Source: Virgisporangium ochraceum (GTDB lineage: Bacteria; Actinomycetota; Actinomycetes; Mycobacteriales; Micromonosporaceae). From it: 64,000 nt of DNA. Shown here piece by piece: positions 45,310 to 54,212 of this stretch. Every line of letters begins with the position of its first letter. The first letter of the stretch is position 1. The stretch is from NCBI RefSeq assembly GCF_016863655.1, contig NZ_BOPH01000129.1:1-64000 (forward strand). The letters run 5' to 3'. The translations under genes and the position numbers were made by a program. The notes under the pieces were generated by a model. It had not been told where the DNA came from. It did no database searches and saw only the letters and a program-made list of their open reading frames with translations.

Positions 45310-45407
45310 GCGGAGTCCCTCCTCGGTGTGCCCAGCGCGAGGCTCGTGAACAGCGACGGGCGGCCACCCGCGACCGGTCGAGCAGACCCGCCAGCGATTA
45401 ACACTGG

Positions 45408-45436
45408 TTGATATCTACTGGTGGTGATCCTAGACT
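45408..45436 (+). promoter_or_regulatory. Sigma70-like promoter for the XRE-ImmA operon
   Basis: TTGATA (45408-45413) and TAGACT (45431-45436) are separated by exactly 17 bases, a near-consensus housekeeping promoter on the + strand 69 bases before the XRE start. It lies in a locally AT-richer stretch of the divergent intergenic region. Confidence 0.6.
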
Positions 45437-45504
45437 GACGGTAGGTTGCTCTGTCAACCGCTGTTTATCGCTGTGGACAACGGTCGACGTGGGGGGAGGG
45501 GCGG

Positions 45505-45984
45505 ATGACCGACGACGGGCCCGCGGTCCCGCCCACGACCCTGGCCAGACGGCTGACCGTCCTGCTCGACACCGTCCGTCCGCCGGGCCGCGACAAGCGT
45601 TACAGCGACAAGGAGGTCGCGGCCGCGATCAACGCCCGGGCGGAGGCGCGCGGAGAGGGCGCGACTGTCACGAACGTCTACATCTGGCAGCTGCGGACCG
45701 GCCGTCGCGACAACCCGCGGCTCGAGGTCATCCAGGCGCTTGCCGAGGTCTTCGATGTTCAGCCCGCGTACTTCTTCGACACCGCCGAGGCGGCGGAGAT
45801 CGAACGCGACCTGCTTGCGCTGAAGGGCATGCGCGACCTGCGCGTAAGAGCGGTCGTCGCCCGTCTCGGCGAGATGTCCGACGCGAAACTCAGCGCGATC
45901 CGCGACATCGTCGAGCGCGTGTACAACGCCCCCGAGCCCGATGCGGGCCGGCACTCGAACGGGCCGGCTGAACCACCGTCCTGA
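45505..45984 (+). CDS. XRE-family transcriptional regulator
   Basis: 159 aa, with a G-rich RBS (GGGGGGAGGGG) before ATG 45505. The HTH region (YSDKEVAAAINARAEARGEG, NVYIWQLRTGRRDNPRLEV) is followed by VFDVQPAYFFD, the usual XRE extension, and a helical tail. This type of regulator is typically encoded next to ImmA/IrrE metallopeptidases, as here, and its cleavage could provide derepression. Confidence 0.87.
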   Translation: MTDDGPAVPPTTLARRLTVLLDTVRPPGRDKRYSDKEVAAAINARAEARGEGATVTNVYIWQLRTGRRDNPRLEVIQALAEVFDVQPAYFFDTAEAAEIERDLLALKGMRDLRVRAVVARLGEMSDAKLSAIRDIVERVYNAPEPDAGRHSNGPAEPPS

Positions 45985-46043
45985 TGATCGTCGCCGTGTG
46001 GCGCTCGGTCCGCTCGAACCTGGAAGCCCGCGAAGGAGTGAGA

Positions 46044-46586
46044 ATGAGTTCGGCGGAGGTTCTTCGTCGGTGTCACGAGCGGCTCGCCGAGTTGGAGGCC
46101 GCCGGACTGCGGATCCCCGATCCGTTCGACGCCGTTGAGCTGGCCGACCGTGCCGGAGGTTGCCTCGGCCACCGGATCCGGCTCTGCGGTATCGCCATGC
46201 CGGCCGGTGCTCCGTTCGGCTTGACTCTCTTCACCACTGACGGCGGGCACATCATCGCCTACGAGCAGAGCACCAACCGGCTGCACCGCGACCACATCAT
46301 CAGCCACGAGCTCGGCCACATCCTCCTCGGTCACGAGCCAATGCCGATCGACGAACCGGACGCCGCCAGGCTGGTCTTCCCGAGGTTGTCGCCGGAGCTC
46401 GTCAACCGGGTCCTGAACCGTAACGGCACCTACGGCGGACGGGAGGAGCAGGAGGCCGAGACGATGGCGACCATCCTCATGGAACGGGTCAGCCAGGTCC
46501 CCGACGTGTCCGAGGTGCCCGGGCAGAGCATCGAAGACGCGGCCATCGCCGCCCGGCTGAGCAACCTCTTCGAGCGGCCGCTATGA
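46044..46586 (+). CDS. ImmA/IrrE-family metallo-endopeptidase
   Basis: 180 aa from ATG 46044, chosen because AAGGAG lies 5 bases upstream (the frame is open to 45984). The zinc motif HELGHILLGHE is central, with a downstream Glu (EEQEAETMATILM). Family members cleave the partner XRE repressor; the XRE gene immediately upstream is the obvious candidate substrate. Its stop overlaps the following membrane protein gene. Confidence 0.88.
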   Translation: MSSAEVLRRCHERLAELEAAGLRIPDPFDAVELADRAGGCLGHRIRLCGIAMPAGAPFGLTLFTTDGGHIIAYEQSTNRLHRDHIISHELGHILLGHEPMPIDEPDAARLVFPRLSPELVNRVLNRNGTYGGREEQEAETMATILMERVSQVPDVSEVPGQSIEDAAIAARLSNLFERPL

Positions 46587-47758
46587 GCGGACCGAGCTAC
46601 GCGACATGCGCCGTCATCAGCTTTGTCGGCCTCGCGTTCACGCTCTACCTCAACCGCCGCCGGTGGACACCCGGCCGGGCCGGAACCGCGTTCGCGTTCA
46701 CGTTCGTCGGGGTCGGAATGACGTTGTCGGTGCCGACCGTCGGCGCTGCCCTCGACCGGGCGACAGGGGTGAACGAGCTGTGGCGGTTGATCGCGCACCT
46801 CTGTGTCATGGGCCTCGTCGCGTGCGCGGAGGCGCAGCTCGTCATGCTGGCGTACCCGCCGGAGCTGGCACGCAAGCGGATCGCACTGCGGATCTGGGTG
46901 TCGGTCGCGGCCGGGGCAACCCTGGTGGCCTTCCACGCCGTGGCGAACAGCCGTACGGACTCCGTGACGTTCAACGTCGAGGACGCCCGGATGCCGGCGG
47001 TCAGCGCGTACCTGCTCGTCTATCTGGCGGCGTTCGTCTGGTACACGGTCGACATCGTGCGCCTTGCGTGGCGGTTCGCCCGCGCCACTCCGCGGCCATG
47101 GTCCCGTCGCGGCATGCGGCTCGCGGCCGTGGGGGCCGGGTTCGGCTTCCTATACTGCGTCAACAAGGCCGCCTTCATCGTCGGTTACTGGGCGGGGTTC
47201 AGGCCGACGGGAGAGAAGAACATCAGCGCCGTCCTCATCCTGTTCAGCTGTATCTTCTGCGCGGTCGGGTTCACGATGCCGGCATGGGGGCCGGCGATCG
47301 ACGGGGCGCGGCGTTGGGTCGGCCGCAGGCAGGCCTACCGGCGGCTGTACCCGTTGTGGCGTGATCTCGTCCGGTCCAGTCCGAATCTGGTCCTGGACCA
47401 CCGGCTCGACCACGGACGGGCTCCGTTGCGCGGGGTGGACTTCGCGTTGACGCGCCGCGTCGTGGAGATCTGCGACGCACGACTCGCCCTGCGGCCGTGG
47501 ATCAGCTCTGACGCGGTCCCATTGCAGGGAAACCCGGCCGAGGAGGAAGCTGCCCGGATCGCGCGCGGTGTCGACGCTCAGAGGGATGACCGCAGGGCGA
47601 CCGATCCCGACACGACGCCGATAGCCGATCCGCCCGGCGGCTACGACGGGCAGGTCGCCTGGTTGGTGGCGGTCGCGTCGGCGTACCGACGGATCGGCCG
47701 TGATCGTAGGACCGCTGCGACGGCGGTCACGTCCGCCGTGACGCGCGGAGGACCTTGA
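46583..47758 (+). CDS. MAB_1171c-family membrane protein
   Basis: 391 aa with about seven N-terminal hydrophobic helices (for example FVGLAFTLYL, LVYLAAFVWYTVDIV, ISAVLILFSCIFCAVGFTMP) and a cytoplasmic C-terminal part with YRRLYPLWRDLVRSSP, characteristic of the MAB_1171c/DUF6545 family called putative transporters. This family regularly sits beside XRE/ImmA genes in actinobacteria. The ATG overlaps the peptidase stop. Its 3' end overlaps the convergent FAD gene by 32 bases. Substrate unknown. Confidence 0.85.
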   Translation: MSGPSYATCAVISFVGLAFTLYLNRRRWTPGRAGTAFAFTFVGVGMTLSVPTVGAALDRATGVNELWRLIAHLCVMGLVACAEAQLVMLAYPPELARKRIALRIWVSVAAGATLVAFHAVANSRTDSVTFNVEDARMPAVSAYLLVYLAAFVWYTVDIVRLAWRFARATPRPWSRRGMRLAAVGAGFGFLYCVNKAAFIVGYWAGFRPTGEKNISAVLILFSCIFCAVGFTMPAWGPAIDGARRWVGRRQAYRRLYPLWRDLVRSSPNLVLDHRLDHGRAPLRGVDFALTRRVVEICDARLALRPWISSDAVPLQGNPAEEEAARIARGVDAQRDDRRATDPDTTPIADPPGGYDGQVAWLVAVASAYRRIGRDRRTAATAVTSAVTRGGP

Positions 47759-49037
47759 GCACCATTGCGGGCGTGAGGAGGCGTGACGCGGGCGCGATCA
47801 GGTGCTGCACCGACGTGAATACACGGCGTACCTCGGTCGAGCGCAGGGCGGCCTGCTGGACGCGCATCGAGTAGCGGTTGAGGAGGTCGATGCCTGGAGG
47901 CTTGGCGCCGGTCGTCTCCGGATACAGGAAGTCCGCACCCGTGGCGAACCGCCACGGCACGGACACGATCTTCGCCGCAGCGGAGAAGTAGCGCTTTGCC
48001 ATCGCTGGGCTCGCCGCGCCGGAGCGGTCGATCGCGGCGCCGAGTGCCTGGGCCTGCAAAAGCGCGGCGGTCATGCCCTGTCCGTAGATGGGGTTGAAGG
48101 TCGCGAACGCGTCACCGACCACGGCGAACCCGGCTGGGACGCGCTTCAGGCGCTCGAAGTGGCGGCGGCGGCTGGACGGGAACCGCTGGATCTCGATGTC
48201 GGTCAACGGTTCCGCTTTGGCCAGCAGGTCGGCGACCGGCGGATGCGGCAGCGAGCGGGCGTACTCGGCGAAGTCGTCCGGATCCGCTGAGGGCCCTTCG
48301 CCGTGCCATCCGCCGAGTGCCATCAGCCACCGGTCGCCTTCGAGGGGTAGGACCAGGCCGACCCTCTTTTCGTGCGGTGGTGTCGCGACGATGTACAGGG
48401 CGCCGCCTTCGGTCAGGTCGCCAGGGTTGCGCCGCAGAGTCCGGCTGGCGTAACTCACGCCAATCTTGACCTCCGACGCGGTCGGCGTGGGGAACCCGAG
48501 CGCCTCGAGCCACCGGTCCGATCGGGTGCCGCGTCCGGTGCAGTCGACGACCAGGTCTGACGGCAGCGTCTCACCCGAGGCCAGGACGACGCCGGTGATC
48601 CGGCCGCCGCCGCAGGCGAGGCCGCTAACCACCGTCTCGTCGCGGATCTCCACGTTCGGTGCCGCGGCGAGTCGTTGCCGCATGGTCAGTTCCAGCAGGG
48701 GACGGCTGACGCACAGCAGCCGCACGCCGGTGGACACGAACGGCCAGCGCTCGCCGAACCGGTAGAACGTCAGGTTCGTTCCGGCTTCGAAAACGGTGGC
48801 GCCGTCGGCCTCCAGGCCCTTCTCGAAGCCGGGGAACAGCTCCTCCAACGCATTCAGCCCCGCCACGAGCATGGTGTGGGGATGGGCGCCCTGGGGAACG
48901 CCCGGTCTCGCGGTCGCGTCCACGGGAAGCAGGTCACGTTCGAGGACGACGACCTGGTCGAACCGGTCGGCCAGCACACGTGCGGTCGCGAGACCTCCGA
49001 CGCTCGCGCCGATCACCACGGCCGTCGTTTCCACCAT
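47727..49037 (-). CDS. FAD-dependent monooxygenase/oxidoreductase
   Basis: 436 aa from ATG 49037 (GGAGG 9 bases upstream). An N-terminal Rossmann GASVGGLATARVLADRF binds FAD, LVVDCTGRGTRSDRW is the second conserved block, and FAVVGDAFATFNPIYGQGM is the GD motif of PHBH/geranylgeranyl-reductase-like flavoenzymes. It is convergent with the MAB_1171c gene, a common actinobacterial neighbour. Substrate unknown. Confidence 0.88.
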   Translation of the reverse strand: MVETTAVVIGASVGGLATARVLADRFDQVVVLERDLLPVDATARPGVPQGAHPHTMLVAGLNALEELFPGFEKGLEADGATVFEAGTNLTFYRFGERWPFVSTGVRLLCVSRPLLELTMRQRLAAAPNVEIRDETVVSGLACGGGRITGVVLASGETLPSDLVVDCTGRGTRSDRWLEALGFPTPTASEVKIGVSYASRTLRRNPGDLTEGGALYIVATPPHEKRVGLVLPLEGDRWLMALGGWHGEGPSADPDDFAEYARSLPHPPVADLLAKAEPLTDIEIQRFPSSRRRHFERLKRVPAGFAVVGDAFATFNPIYGQGMTAALLQAQALGAAIDRSGAASPAMAKRYFSAAAKIVSVPWRFATGADFLYPETTGAKPPGIDLLNRYSMRVQQAALRSTEVRRVFTSVQHLIAPASRLLTPAMVLKVLRASRRT

Positions 49038-49157
49038 CGACTGCAACCTCCGAAGTTCGTAGAGACGGTCGCCAATCTACTTGCCTTGCGGTAAGTGGGG
49101 TTCCGTGGTGTACGCATAGACCACAACCGTTGTTTGTGCGTGCGGGGAGGTCGGTGG

Positions 49158-49730
49158 ATGCGGGCGGAGACGCCGCGGTGGTGGGAGGCCGGCGGCAGGA
49201 CGACGTCGGCGCTGATCGCCGGCCTTCTCGTGCTTTCGGGTTGCGGTGCACCCCGGCGGGACCGGTCACCGGAACCGCCGGCGGTGTCACTCGCACCCGC
49301 CGCGACCCCGACGCCCGACCCGAGCACCAGCGCCGTGACCGCCGCGTTGGCGGCCTACCGGTCGATGTGGACCTCGTACATCGAGGCCGGACGTACCACC
49401 GACCCGCAGGACGATGCCGTGATCGGCCGGTACGCCGACGGCGACGCCCTGGCTGCGCTGCAAGCCGGCCTGGACGTCAACAGGCGCGACGGCGTGATCG
49501 TCAAGGGCGACGTGACCATGAGCCCGAAGACGACGGCGATGACGCCAGGGAAGGTAGAGGTGCTCGACTGCCTCGACACCTCGGCGTCCACGCGCGTGAA
49601 GGCAACGCCCGGCGGAGCACCGTTCACCGACTCTCCCGGTGGCAAGCGGCGGGTGACCGCGTCCGTCAGAGATCTCGCCGGAACCTGGAAGGTCATCAGC
49701 TTCGTGCCGTACGAGGTCGGATCATGCTGA
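49158..49730 (+). CDS. Lipoprotein at head of Tad operon
   Basis: 190 aa from ATG 49158 (GGGGAGG upstream). The signal peptide ends in the lipobox LLVLSGCGA, followed by a Pro/Ala/Thr linker and a globular domain (AYRSMWTSYIEAGRTTDP, SVRDLAGTWKVISFVP) resembling NTF2-like secreted actinobacterial proteins. It is coupled to the next gene (overlapping stop and start). Confidence 0.75.
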   Translation: MRAETPRWWEAGGRTTSALIAGLLVLSGCGAPRRDRSPEPPAVSLAPAATPTPDPSTSAVTAALAAYRSMWTSYIEAGRTTDPQDDAVIGRYADGDALAALQAGLDVNRRDGVIVKGDVTMSPKTTAMTPGKVEVLDCLDTSASTRVKATPGGAPFTDSPGGKRRVTASVRDLAGTWKVISFVPYEVGSC

Positions 49731-50614
49731 GGCGCCTCGTCACCACCGCGGTGCTGGCGGTGGCGTCCGGACTCGTGTGGACCGGGAGCGCCATAGCGGA
49801 TCCGGTCGCTCCCGCGACCTGCGACGAGAAGCCCGTGCCAGGATGCGTCGTCGAGGCACAGACACCCGGCCGCGATCGGGAAACCAGCAACAACACCCAG
49901 GCGGACTGCCACGACCGCAACGGCGCCGTCGTTGCCTGCTTCAAGGAGGGACGCGGCTCCATCGGGTCGGACGGGTGCTACTACGACCGCATCGATGGCG
50001 GGCCGCCACCACCGGGAGCCCAGGGTCCAGGAGCCTGGTACCAGCGCAGTTGCTCGGCCGATGATCTCAACGGTCCGCTCGGCGTCCCGCTGGTCGGTTC
50101 GCAGGTCTGGCTGCCGGACGGTGCGGTCACCGTCAGCCCGGAGGTACTGGCGCAGGAGGCCGTGTCACGGCTCGACATTCCGCTTCCGGTGATCCGGCTC
50201 AGCCCGGCACCGCCGGCTCCACAGATCGTGTTCCTGCCGACGTGGGTATGGCTGGACGAGGGCTCCTGGGGTTCGCGATCGGCGACGGCCAGTGTGCCCG
50301 GCCTGTCGGTGACCGCGACCGCGACTCCGAGGCGACTGGTCATCTCGCCTGGCGACGGGGCCACGGTGACGTGCACCGGCCGTGGCGTCGCCTGGACCTC
50401 CGGCACCGATCCGGAGAAGGCGTCCGACTGCGGTCACACCTACACCAGTCTGCCGTCCGGCGGTGCGTACACCCTGCGGGCGACGGTGACCTGGACGGTG
50501 TCGTGGACCGGCGGGGGCGCAGCCGGCACTGTTCCGGACCTGACGACCACCGCCGCTGTCGACGTAGAGGTCCGCGAGGCAGGAGCACTCAACGCCGGCG
50601 GCCTCCGGCCATGA
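49724..50614 (+). CDS. Secreted protein, 296 aa
   Basis: ATG 49724 overlaps the lipoprotein stop. An N-terminal signal peptide (LVTTAVLAVASGLVWTGSAIA) with an AxA-like site precedes a Cys-rich segment and a beta-rich C-terminal region (GDGATVTCTGRGVAW, YTLRATVTWTVSWTGGG). No enzyme family is recognised. It is an exported partner of the Tad machinery by context; its stop overlaps the SAF gene start. Confidence 0.75.
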   Translation: MLRRLVTTAVLAVASGLVWTGSAIADPVAPATCDEKPVPGCVVEAQTPGRDRETSNNTQADCHDRNGAVVACFKEGRGSIGSDGCYYDRIDGGPPPPGAQGPGAWYQRSCSADDLNGPLGVPLVGSQVWLPDGAVTVSPEVLAQEAVSRLDIPLPVIRLSPAPPAPQIVFLPTWVWLDEGSWGSRSATASVPGLSVTATATPRRLVISPGDGATVTCTGRGVAWTSGTDPEKASDCGHTYTSLPSGGAYTLRATVTWTVSWTGGGAAGTVPDLTTTAAVDVEVREAGALNAGGLRP

Positions 50615-51249
50615 CCGCTGCGGAGGTCGACCAGCGGCGCGCGGTCCAGGCTGCACCTGTCGGTTTGCGGCGCGGGCGGAGCCTGCCGCACATCCTGATG
50701 GGGAGTGTGCTGGTGCTCGTCTGCGCGCTCGCGTTCGCGGTGACCGGTCTGCGGGTGGACCCGAAGGCGGCCGTGCTGGCGCTGGCCGGTGCGATTCCGG
50801 CGGGCCATGTCCTGACCGATGCCGACCTGACGGTCGTCCGGGTCGCCGCGGACGCGTCGGTGTCGACGGTGCCGGAGTCGGAGCGGGCGTCGGTGGTCGG
50901 CCGGTCGGTCCGGTTGCCGTTGGCGGCGCGGAGCCTGCTGTCGGCCGAGGCGCTCGGCCCGGCGGCATGGCCGCCGGCGGGGCAGTCGGTGGTTGCGGTT
51001 CCGGTCAAGGCCGGACGGTCACCTTTCGGTCTGGTCGCCGGGGTGCAGGTGCTGGTGGTCGTCGTGCCGGCGGTGTCGAACTCGACAGGGCAGGCTGCCG
51101 GGCCGGTGTTGCAGGCGCGGGGCGCGGTGGTGGCGGTCGAGGCTCCCGACACGACAGGGACGACGGTGGTGTCGCTGCTGATGGAGTCGGCGGACGCCGT
51201 GCGGGTGGTCGGTGCTGTCGGTGATGTCGCGCTCGTGGTTCAGGGGTGA
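50611..51249 (+). CDS. SAF-domain protein (CpaB/RcpC-like)
   Basis: 212 aa, with one N-terminal transmembrane helix (ILMGSVLVLVCALAFAVTGL) followed by a SAF domain (IPAGHVLTDADLTVVRVAAD, GRSVRLPLAARSLLSAEALG). The family assists Flp/Tad pilus assembly or periplasmic scaffolding. ATG 50611 overlaps the upstream stop (ATGA). Confidence 0.82.
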   Translation: MTAAEVDQRRAVQAAPVGLRRGRSLPHILMGSVLVLVCALAFAVTGLRVDPKAAVLALAGAIPAGHVLTDADLTVVRVAADASVSTVPESERASVVGRSVRLPLAARSLLSAEALGPAAWPPAGQSVVAVPVKAGRSPFGLVAGVQVLVVVVPAVSNSTGQAAGPVLQARGAVVAVEAPDTTGTTVVSLLMESADAVRVVGAVGDVALVVQG

Positions 51250-51253
51250 CGAG

Positions 51254-52075
51254 GTGCTGGTCGCCATCGGTTCGGTGAAGGGGGCGCCGTACGTGACGAG
51301 TCTGGCGGTGGCACTCGCCGTCCGGTGGCCTACGCCCGGTGCGCTGGTGGTGGAGGCCGATCCGGCCGGTGGTGATCTGGCTTTCCGGTTCGGTGCCCGC
51401 CGGGAGCCGGGACTGAGTGAGCTGGCCGCCGACACGCGCGCCGGAAGGCGCGGAGGTGATCTGGCGGCCTATGCGCGGCCGATTCCGTTGGGCATCAGCG
51501 TTGTCTTCGCGCCTGCGGACCAGCATCACGGTCCGGCGATCGACGCTGCGGGTCAGGCGACGCAGGCGATCCGCATGGTGGCCCACAACTGTGTGGATCT
51601 GTTGCGGGCGGCGGCCGCCCGGCGGGCGGTGATCGTCGACCTGGGCCGGCTGGGATGGGACTCGCCGTCCTGGTCGCTGGCGGCGGCAGCCGATGTGTTC
51701 CTGGTGGCGATGCGGTCAGGGGTGGAGGCGGTCGACGCGGTGCAGGTGCGGCGGGACAGGCTGCGGTCGGTGCCGGGTCTCCGGTCGGCTCCGCGGCTGG
51801 TGGTGGCCGGCCGTCCACTGTGTACGGAAGGCGAGATCGCGGGGGTGACTGGCATGGCGGTGGTGGGGACCGTTCCCGACGACCGCCGCGCCGCTGACGT
51901 TCTGGCGGGTAGGGCGGAGCCGGGGTGGGGCTGGACGAGGCTGCCGTTCCTCCGTGCGGCGCGGGCTCTGGCCGTGTCGTTGCAGGTGCATGCGCCGCAC
52001 CACGTTCCCGCCGCCGTTCCTTCGTTCGTCGGCCCGGCCGGTCGGCCGTGGCAGGCTCCGGTGTACCGGCCGTGA
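51254..52075 (+). CDS. ParA/TadZ-like ATPase-fold protein
   Basis: 273 aa from GTG 51254 (ATG 51224 is an alternative). It has the MinD/ParA layout (LVAIGSVKGAPYVTSLAVAL, LVVEADPAGGDLAFRFG, AVIVDLGRLG), but the P-loop is degenerate (GSVKGAPYVTS instead of KGGxGKT), so ATP hydrolysis is doubtful. It occupies the TadZ position before tadA, where it would localise the machine. Its stop overlaps the tadA GTG. Confidence 0.75.
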   Translation: MLVAIGSVKGAPYVTSLAVALAVRWPTPGALVVEADPAGGDLAFRFGARREPGLSELAADTRAGRRGGDLAAYARPIPLGISVVFAPADQHHGPAIDAAGQATQAIRMVAHNCVDLLRAAAARRAVIVDLGRLGWDSPSWSLAAAADVFLVAMRSGVEAVDAVQVRRDRLRSVPGLRSAPRLVVAGRPLCTEGEIAGVTGMAVVGTVPDDRRAADVLAGRAEPGWGWTRLPFLRAARALAVSLQVHAPHHVPAAVPSFVGPAGRPWQAPVYRP

Positions 52076-53358
52076 CCGCCGTCGACACCGTGCCGGACCC
52101 CGCTCTGGTGTCGGCGCTGCGTGCCGAGATCGACCGCCGGTTGGTTGCCGACGGGGAGGCCGGCCGCCGTGTCCCGGTCGCGCTGGCGGTCACCGACGCG
52201 TTGGACGCATACGCGCGGCACGCTCTGAGGGCCGGGCGACAGCCGTTGGACCCAGCGGCGGAGGACGGCGTGCGGCGTGCGCTCCTCAACATCTATCAAG
52301 GGGTGGCAGGCCTGCAAGCGCTCCTCGATGACCCGACAATCGAGACGATCAACATCAACGGGTTCGACAACGTATGGGTGCAGCGCCGCGACGGAACCAA
52401 GGTCCGCGTGCCCCCGGTCGCGACGTCCGACGCCGAGTTGGAGGCGCTGCTACGGGACCAAGGGGTGGCGGCGGCCCGGCGCGGCGGGCACGAACGCCGG
52501 TTCGACCGGGCCGAGCCGGAGTTGTCGGTCCAGCTGGCGAACGGCGCCCGTCTCCATGCCTTGATGGACGTGACCGACCGGGTGTCGGCGTCGATCCGCC
52601 TCTTCCCACCCGGTGCGGACCGCTTGGCGGACCTCGTGGGCAAGCGCGAGCTGACGCCGTACATGGCCATGCTGTTCGAGGTGTTGGTCCGGGCACGCCG
52701 CAACATCGTCGTGTCCGGCGGCCCGGCGGTCGGCAAGACCACGCTGCTCGGCGCATTGGCGAACGCGATCCCGGTGCAGCGGCGGGTGATCGTCGTCGAG
52801 GACGTCTCGGAGCTGCGGTTCGCCCACCGGGAACACCGTGACCTGACGAGGATCCAGACCCGGCTGGCGAACACCGAAGGTGCGGGGGAGTTCGACATGT
52901 CGCGGGCGGTGCGGTCGAGCCTGCGAATGAGCCCGGACGTGGTGATCGTCGGGGAGGTCCGCGGAGCCGAGGTCGTGTTCATGGCCAAAGCAATGAGCAT
53001 CGGGATCGACGGGTCGATGTGTACCGTGCACGCCAGCGACTCGGCGCAGGCACTGTTGCGGATGGTCGCCTACGCGATGGAACCACCTGCCCTGTATCCG
53101 CGAGGCGCAGCGGTGGCGTTGCTGGCCTCGGCGGTGCACTTCGTCATTCACCTCGACGTGACTCCGGACGGGGTTCGGGTCGTGTCGTCGGTGCGCGAGG
53201 TGACCGGGACCGACGGGGAGCACATCGTCACCAACGAGATCTACCGGCCTGGCCGTGACAACCGGGCCCGGCCGGCGGTTCCGCTGCGGGCAGAGACCGT
53301 GGACCGGCTCGCGGCGGTCGGTTTCGACGCGACGACTCTGCTGCAGGACCGGTGGTGA
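52072..53358 (+). CDS. tadA: TadA/CpaF secretion ATPase
   Basis: 428 aa from GTG 52072 (GTGA overlap); the frame is open upstream to 51925. Type II/IV secretion ATPase with Walker A GGPAVGKTTLLGALA, VIVVEDVSELRF (Asp box), Walker B RMSPDVVIVGEVRGAE and the His box TVHASDSAQALLRM. It powers Flp-type pilus assembly or secretion at the inner membrane together with TadB and TadC encoded next. Confidence 0.93.
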   Translation: MTAVDTVPDPALVSALRAEIDRRLVADGEAGRRVPVALAVTDALDAYARHALRAGRQPLDPAAEDGVRRALLNIYQGVAGLQALLDDPTIETININGFDNVWVQRRDGTKVRVPPVATSDAELEALLRDQGVAAARRGGHERRFDRAEPELSVQLANGARLHALMDVTDRVSASIRLFPPGADRLADLVGKRELTPYMAMLFEVLVRARRNIVVSGGPAVGKTTLLGALANAIPVQRRVIVVEDVSELRFAHREHRDLTRIQTRLANTEGAGEFDMSRAVRSSLRMSPDVVIVGEVRGAEVVFMAKAMSIGIDGSMCTVHASDSAQALLRMVAYAMEPPALYPRGAAVALLASAVHFVIHLDVTPDGVRVVSSVREVTGTDGEHIVTNEIYRPGRDNRARPAVPLRAETVDRLAAVGFDATTLLQDRW

Positions 53359-54212
53359 CCGTGCCGCTCCTTCTGGGTGCCGGATTCGGCCTCGGGATTG
53401 CAATCATCGTCGCAGGGCTGCGCCGAGACTCCCGTCCACTGTGGACAGGCCGTGGCGGACGGTGGCTCGCCGCGATGCGTGGGCTCGGGCCGATTCGGGT
53501 TGCTGCCGGTCTTGTCTCCGCCGCGGTGGTGTGGGTCGCCACCGGGTGGCTCGTCGGTGGCGTCCTCACCTGCCTGGCCGAGTGGGCACTGCCGGGCCTG
53601 ATCATCGGTGCGGAACAGGCCCGGCAGAACCGGCTACGACGGGTGGAGGGCATCGCGACGTGGGTCGAGTCGCTGGTCGCCACCCTCGGCGGCGCCGCCG
53701 GCCTCGAGCAGGCGATCATCACGACCGCGCCGACCGCCCCGGCGCCGATCCGGCCGCAGGTCACCGCGATGGCCGACGCGTTGCGCGTCGGTGCCCGCCT
53801 ACCCGAGGTCCTGCGCGGCTTCTCCAGCGAGGTCGGTGACCCGTTTGCCGACACGGTTGCCGCGTCGCTGCTGCTGGCCTCGACCCAGGGCGCCGGCCGG
53901 CTCGCGGATCCGTTGACCCTGTTGGCGTCCGCCGCCCGGGAGGAAGTCGCCGCACAGCGGCGGGTGGAGCGGGGACGAGCGAAGGCCGCCACCGACGCCC
54001 GCCTGATCATCGCGACCACGCTGGCGATGGCGGTCGGCCTCGTGGTGTTCAACCGCGGTTACCTCCGCCCGTACGACACCGTCACCGGGCAGATCGTCCT
54101 GGCTGTTGTGGGCGTCCTCTTCGCGATCGGGTTCCGGTGGCTGTCACGACTCGCTCGGCCCCAGGAGCTACCGAGGGTTCTCGAGGTGTCGGTCGAAGCG
54201 GGTCGGCGATGA
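53355..54212 (+). CDS. tadB: TadB-like inner-membrane platform protein
   Basis: 285 aa from GTG 53355. Type II secretion F-domain: WVESLVATLGGAAGLEQAI, LRVGARLPEVLRGFSSEVGD, plus hydrophobic helices at the N-terminus and the C-terminal pair (LIIATTLAMAVGLVVFNRGY, IVLAVVGVLFAIGFRW). It partners TadC and is coupled to both neighbours by 4-base overlaps. Confidence 0.88.
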   Translation: MTVPLLLGAGFGLGIAIIVAGLRRDSRPLWTGRGGRWLAAMRGLGPIRVAAGLVSAAVVWVATGWLVGGVLTCLAEWALPGLIIGAEQARQNRLRRVEGIATWVESLVATLGGAAGLEQAIITTAPTAPAPIRPQVTAMADALRVGARLPEVLRGFSSEVGDPFADTVAASLLLASTQGAGRLADPLTLLASAAREEVAAQRRVERGRAKAATDARLIIATTLAMAVGLVVFNRGYLRPYDTVTGQIVLAVVGVLFAIGFRWLSRLARPQELPRVLEVSVEAGRR

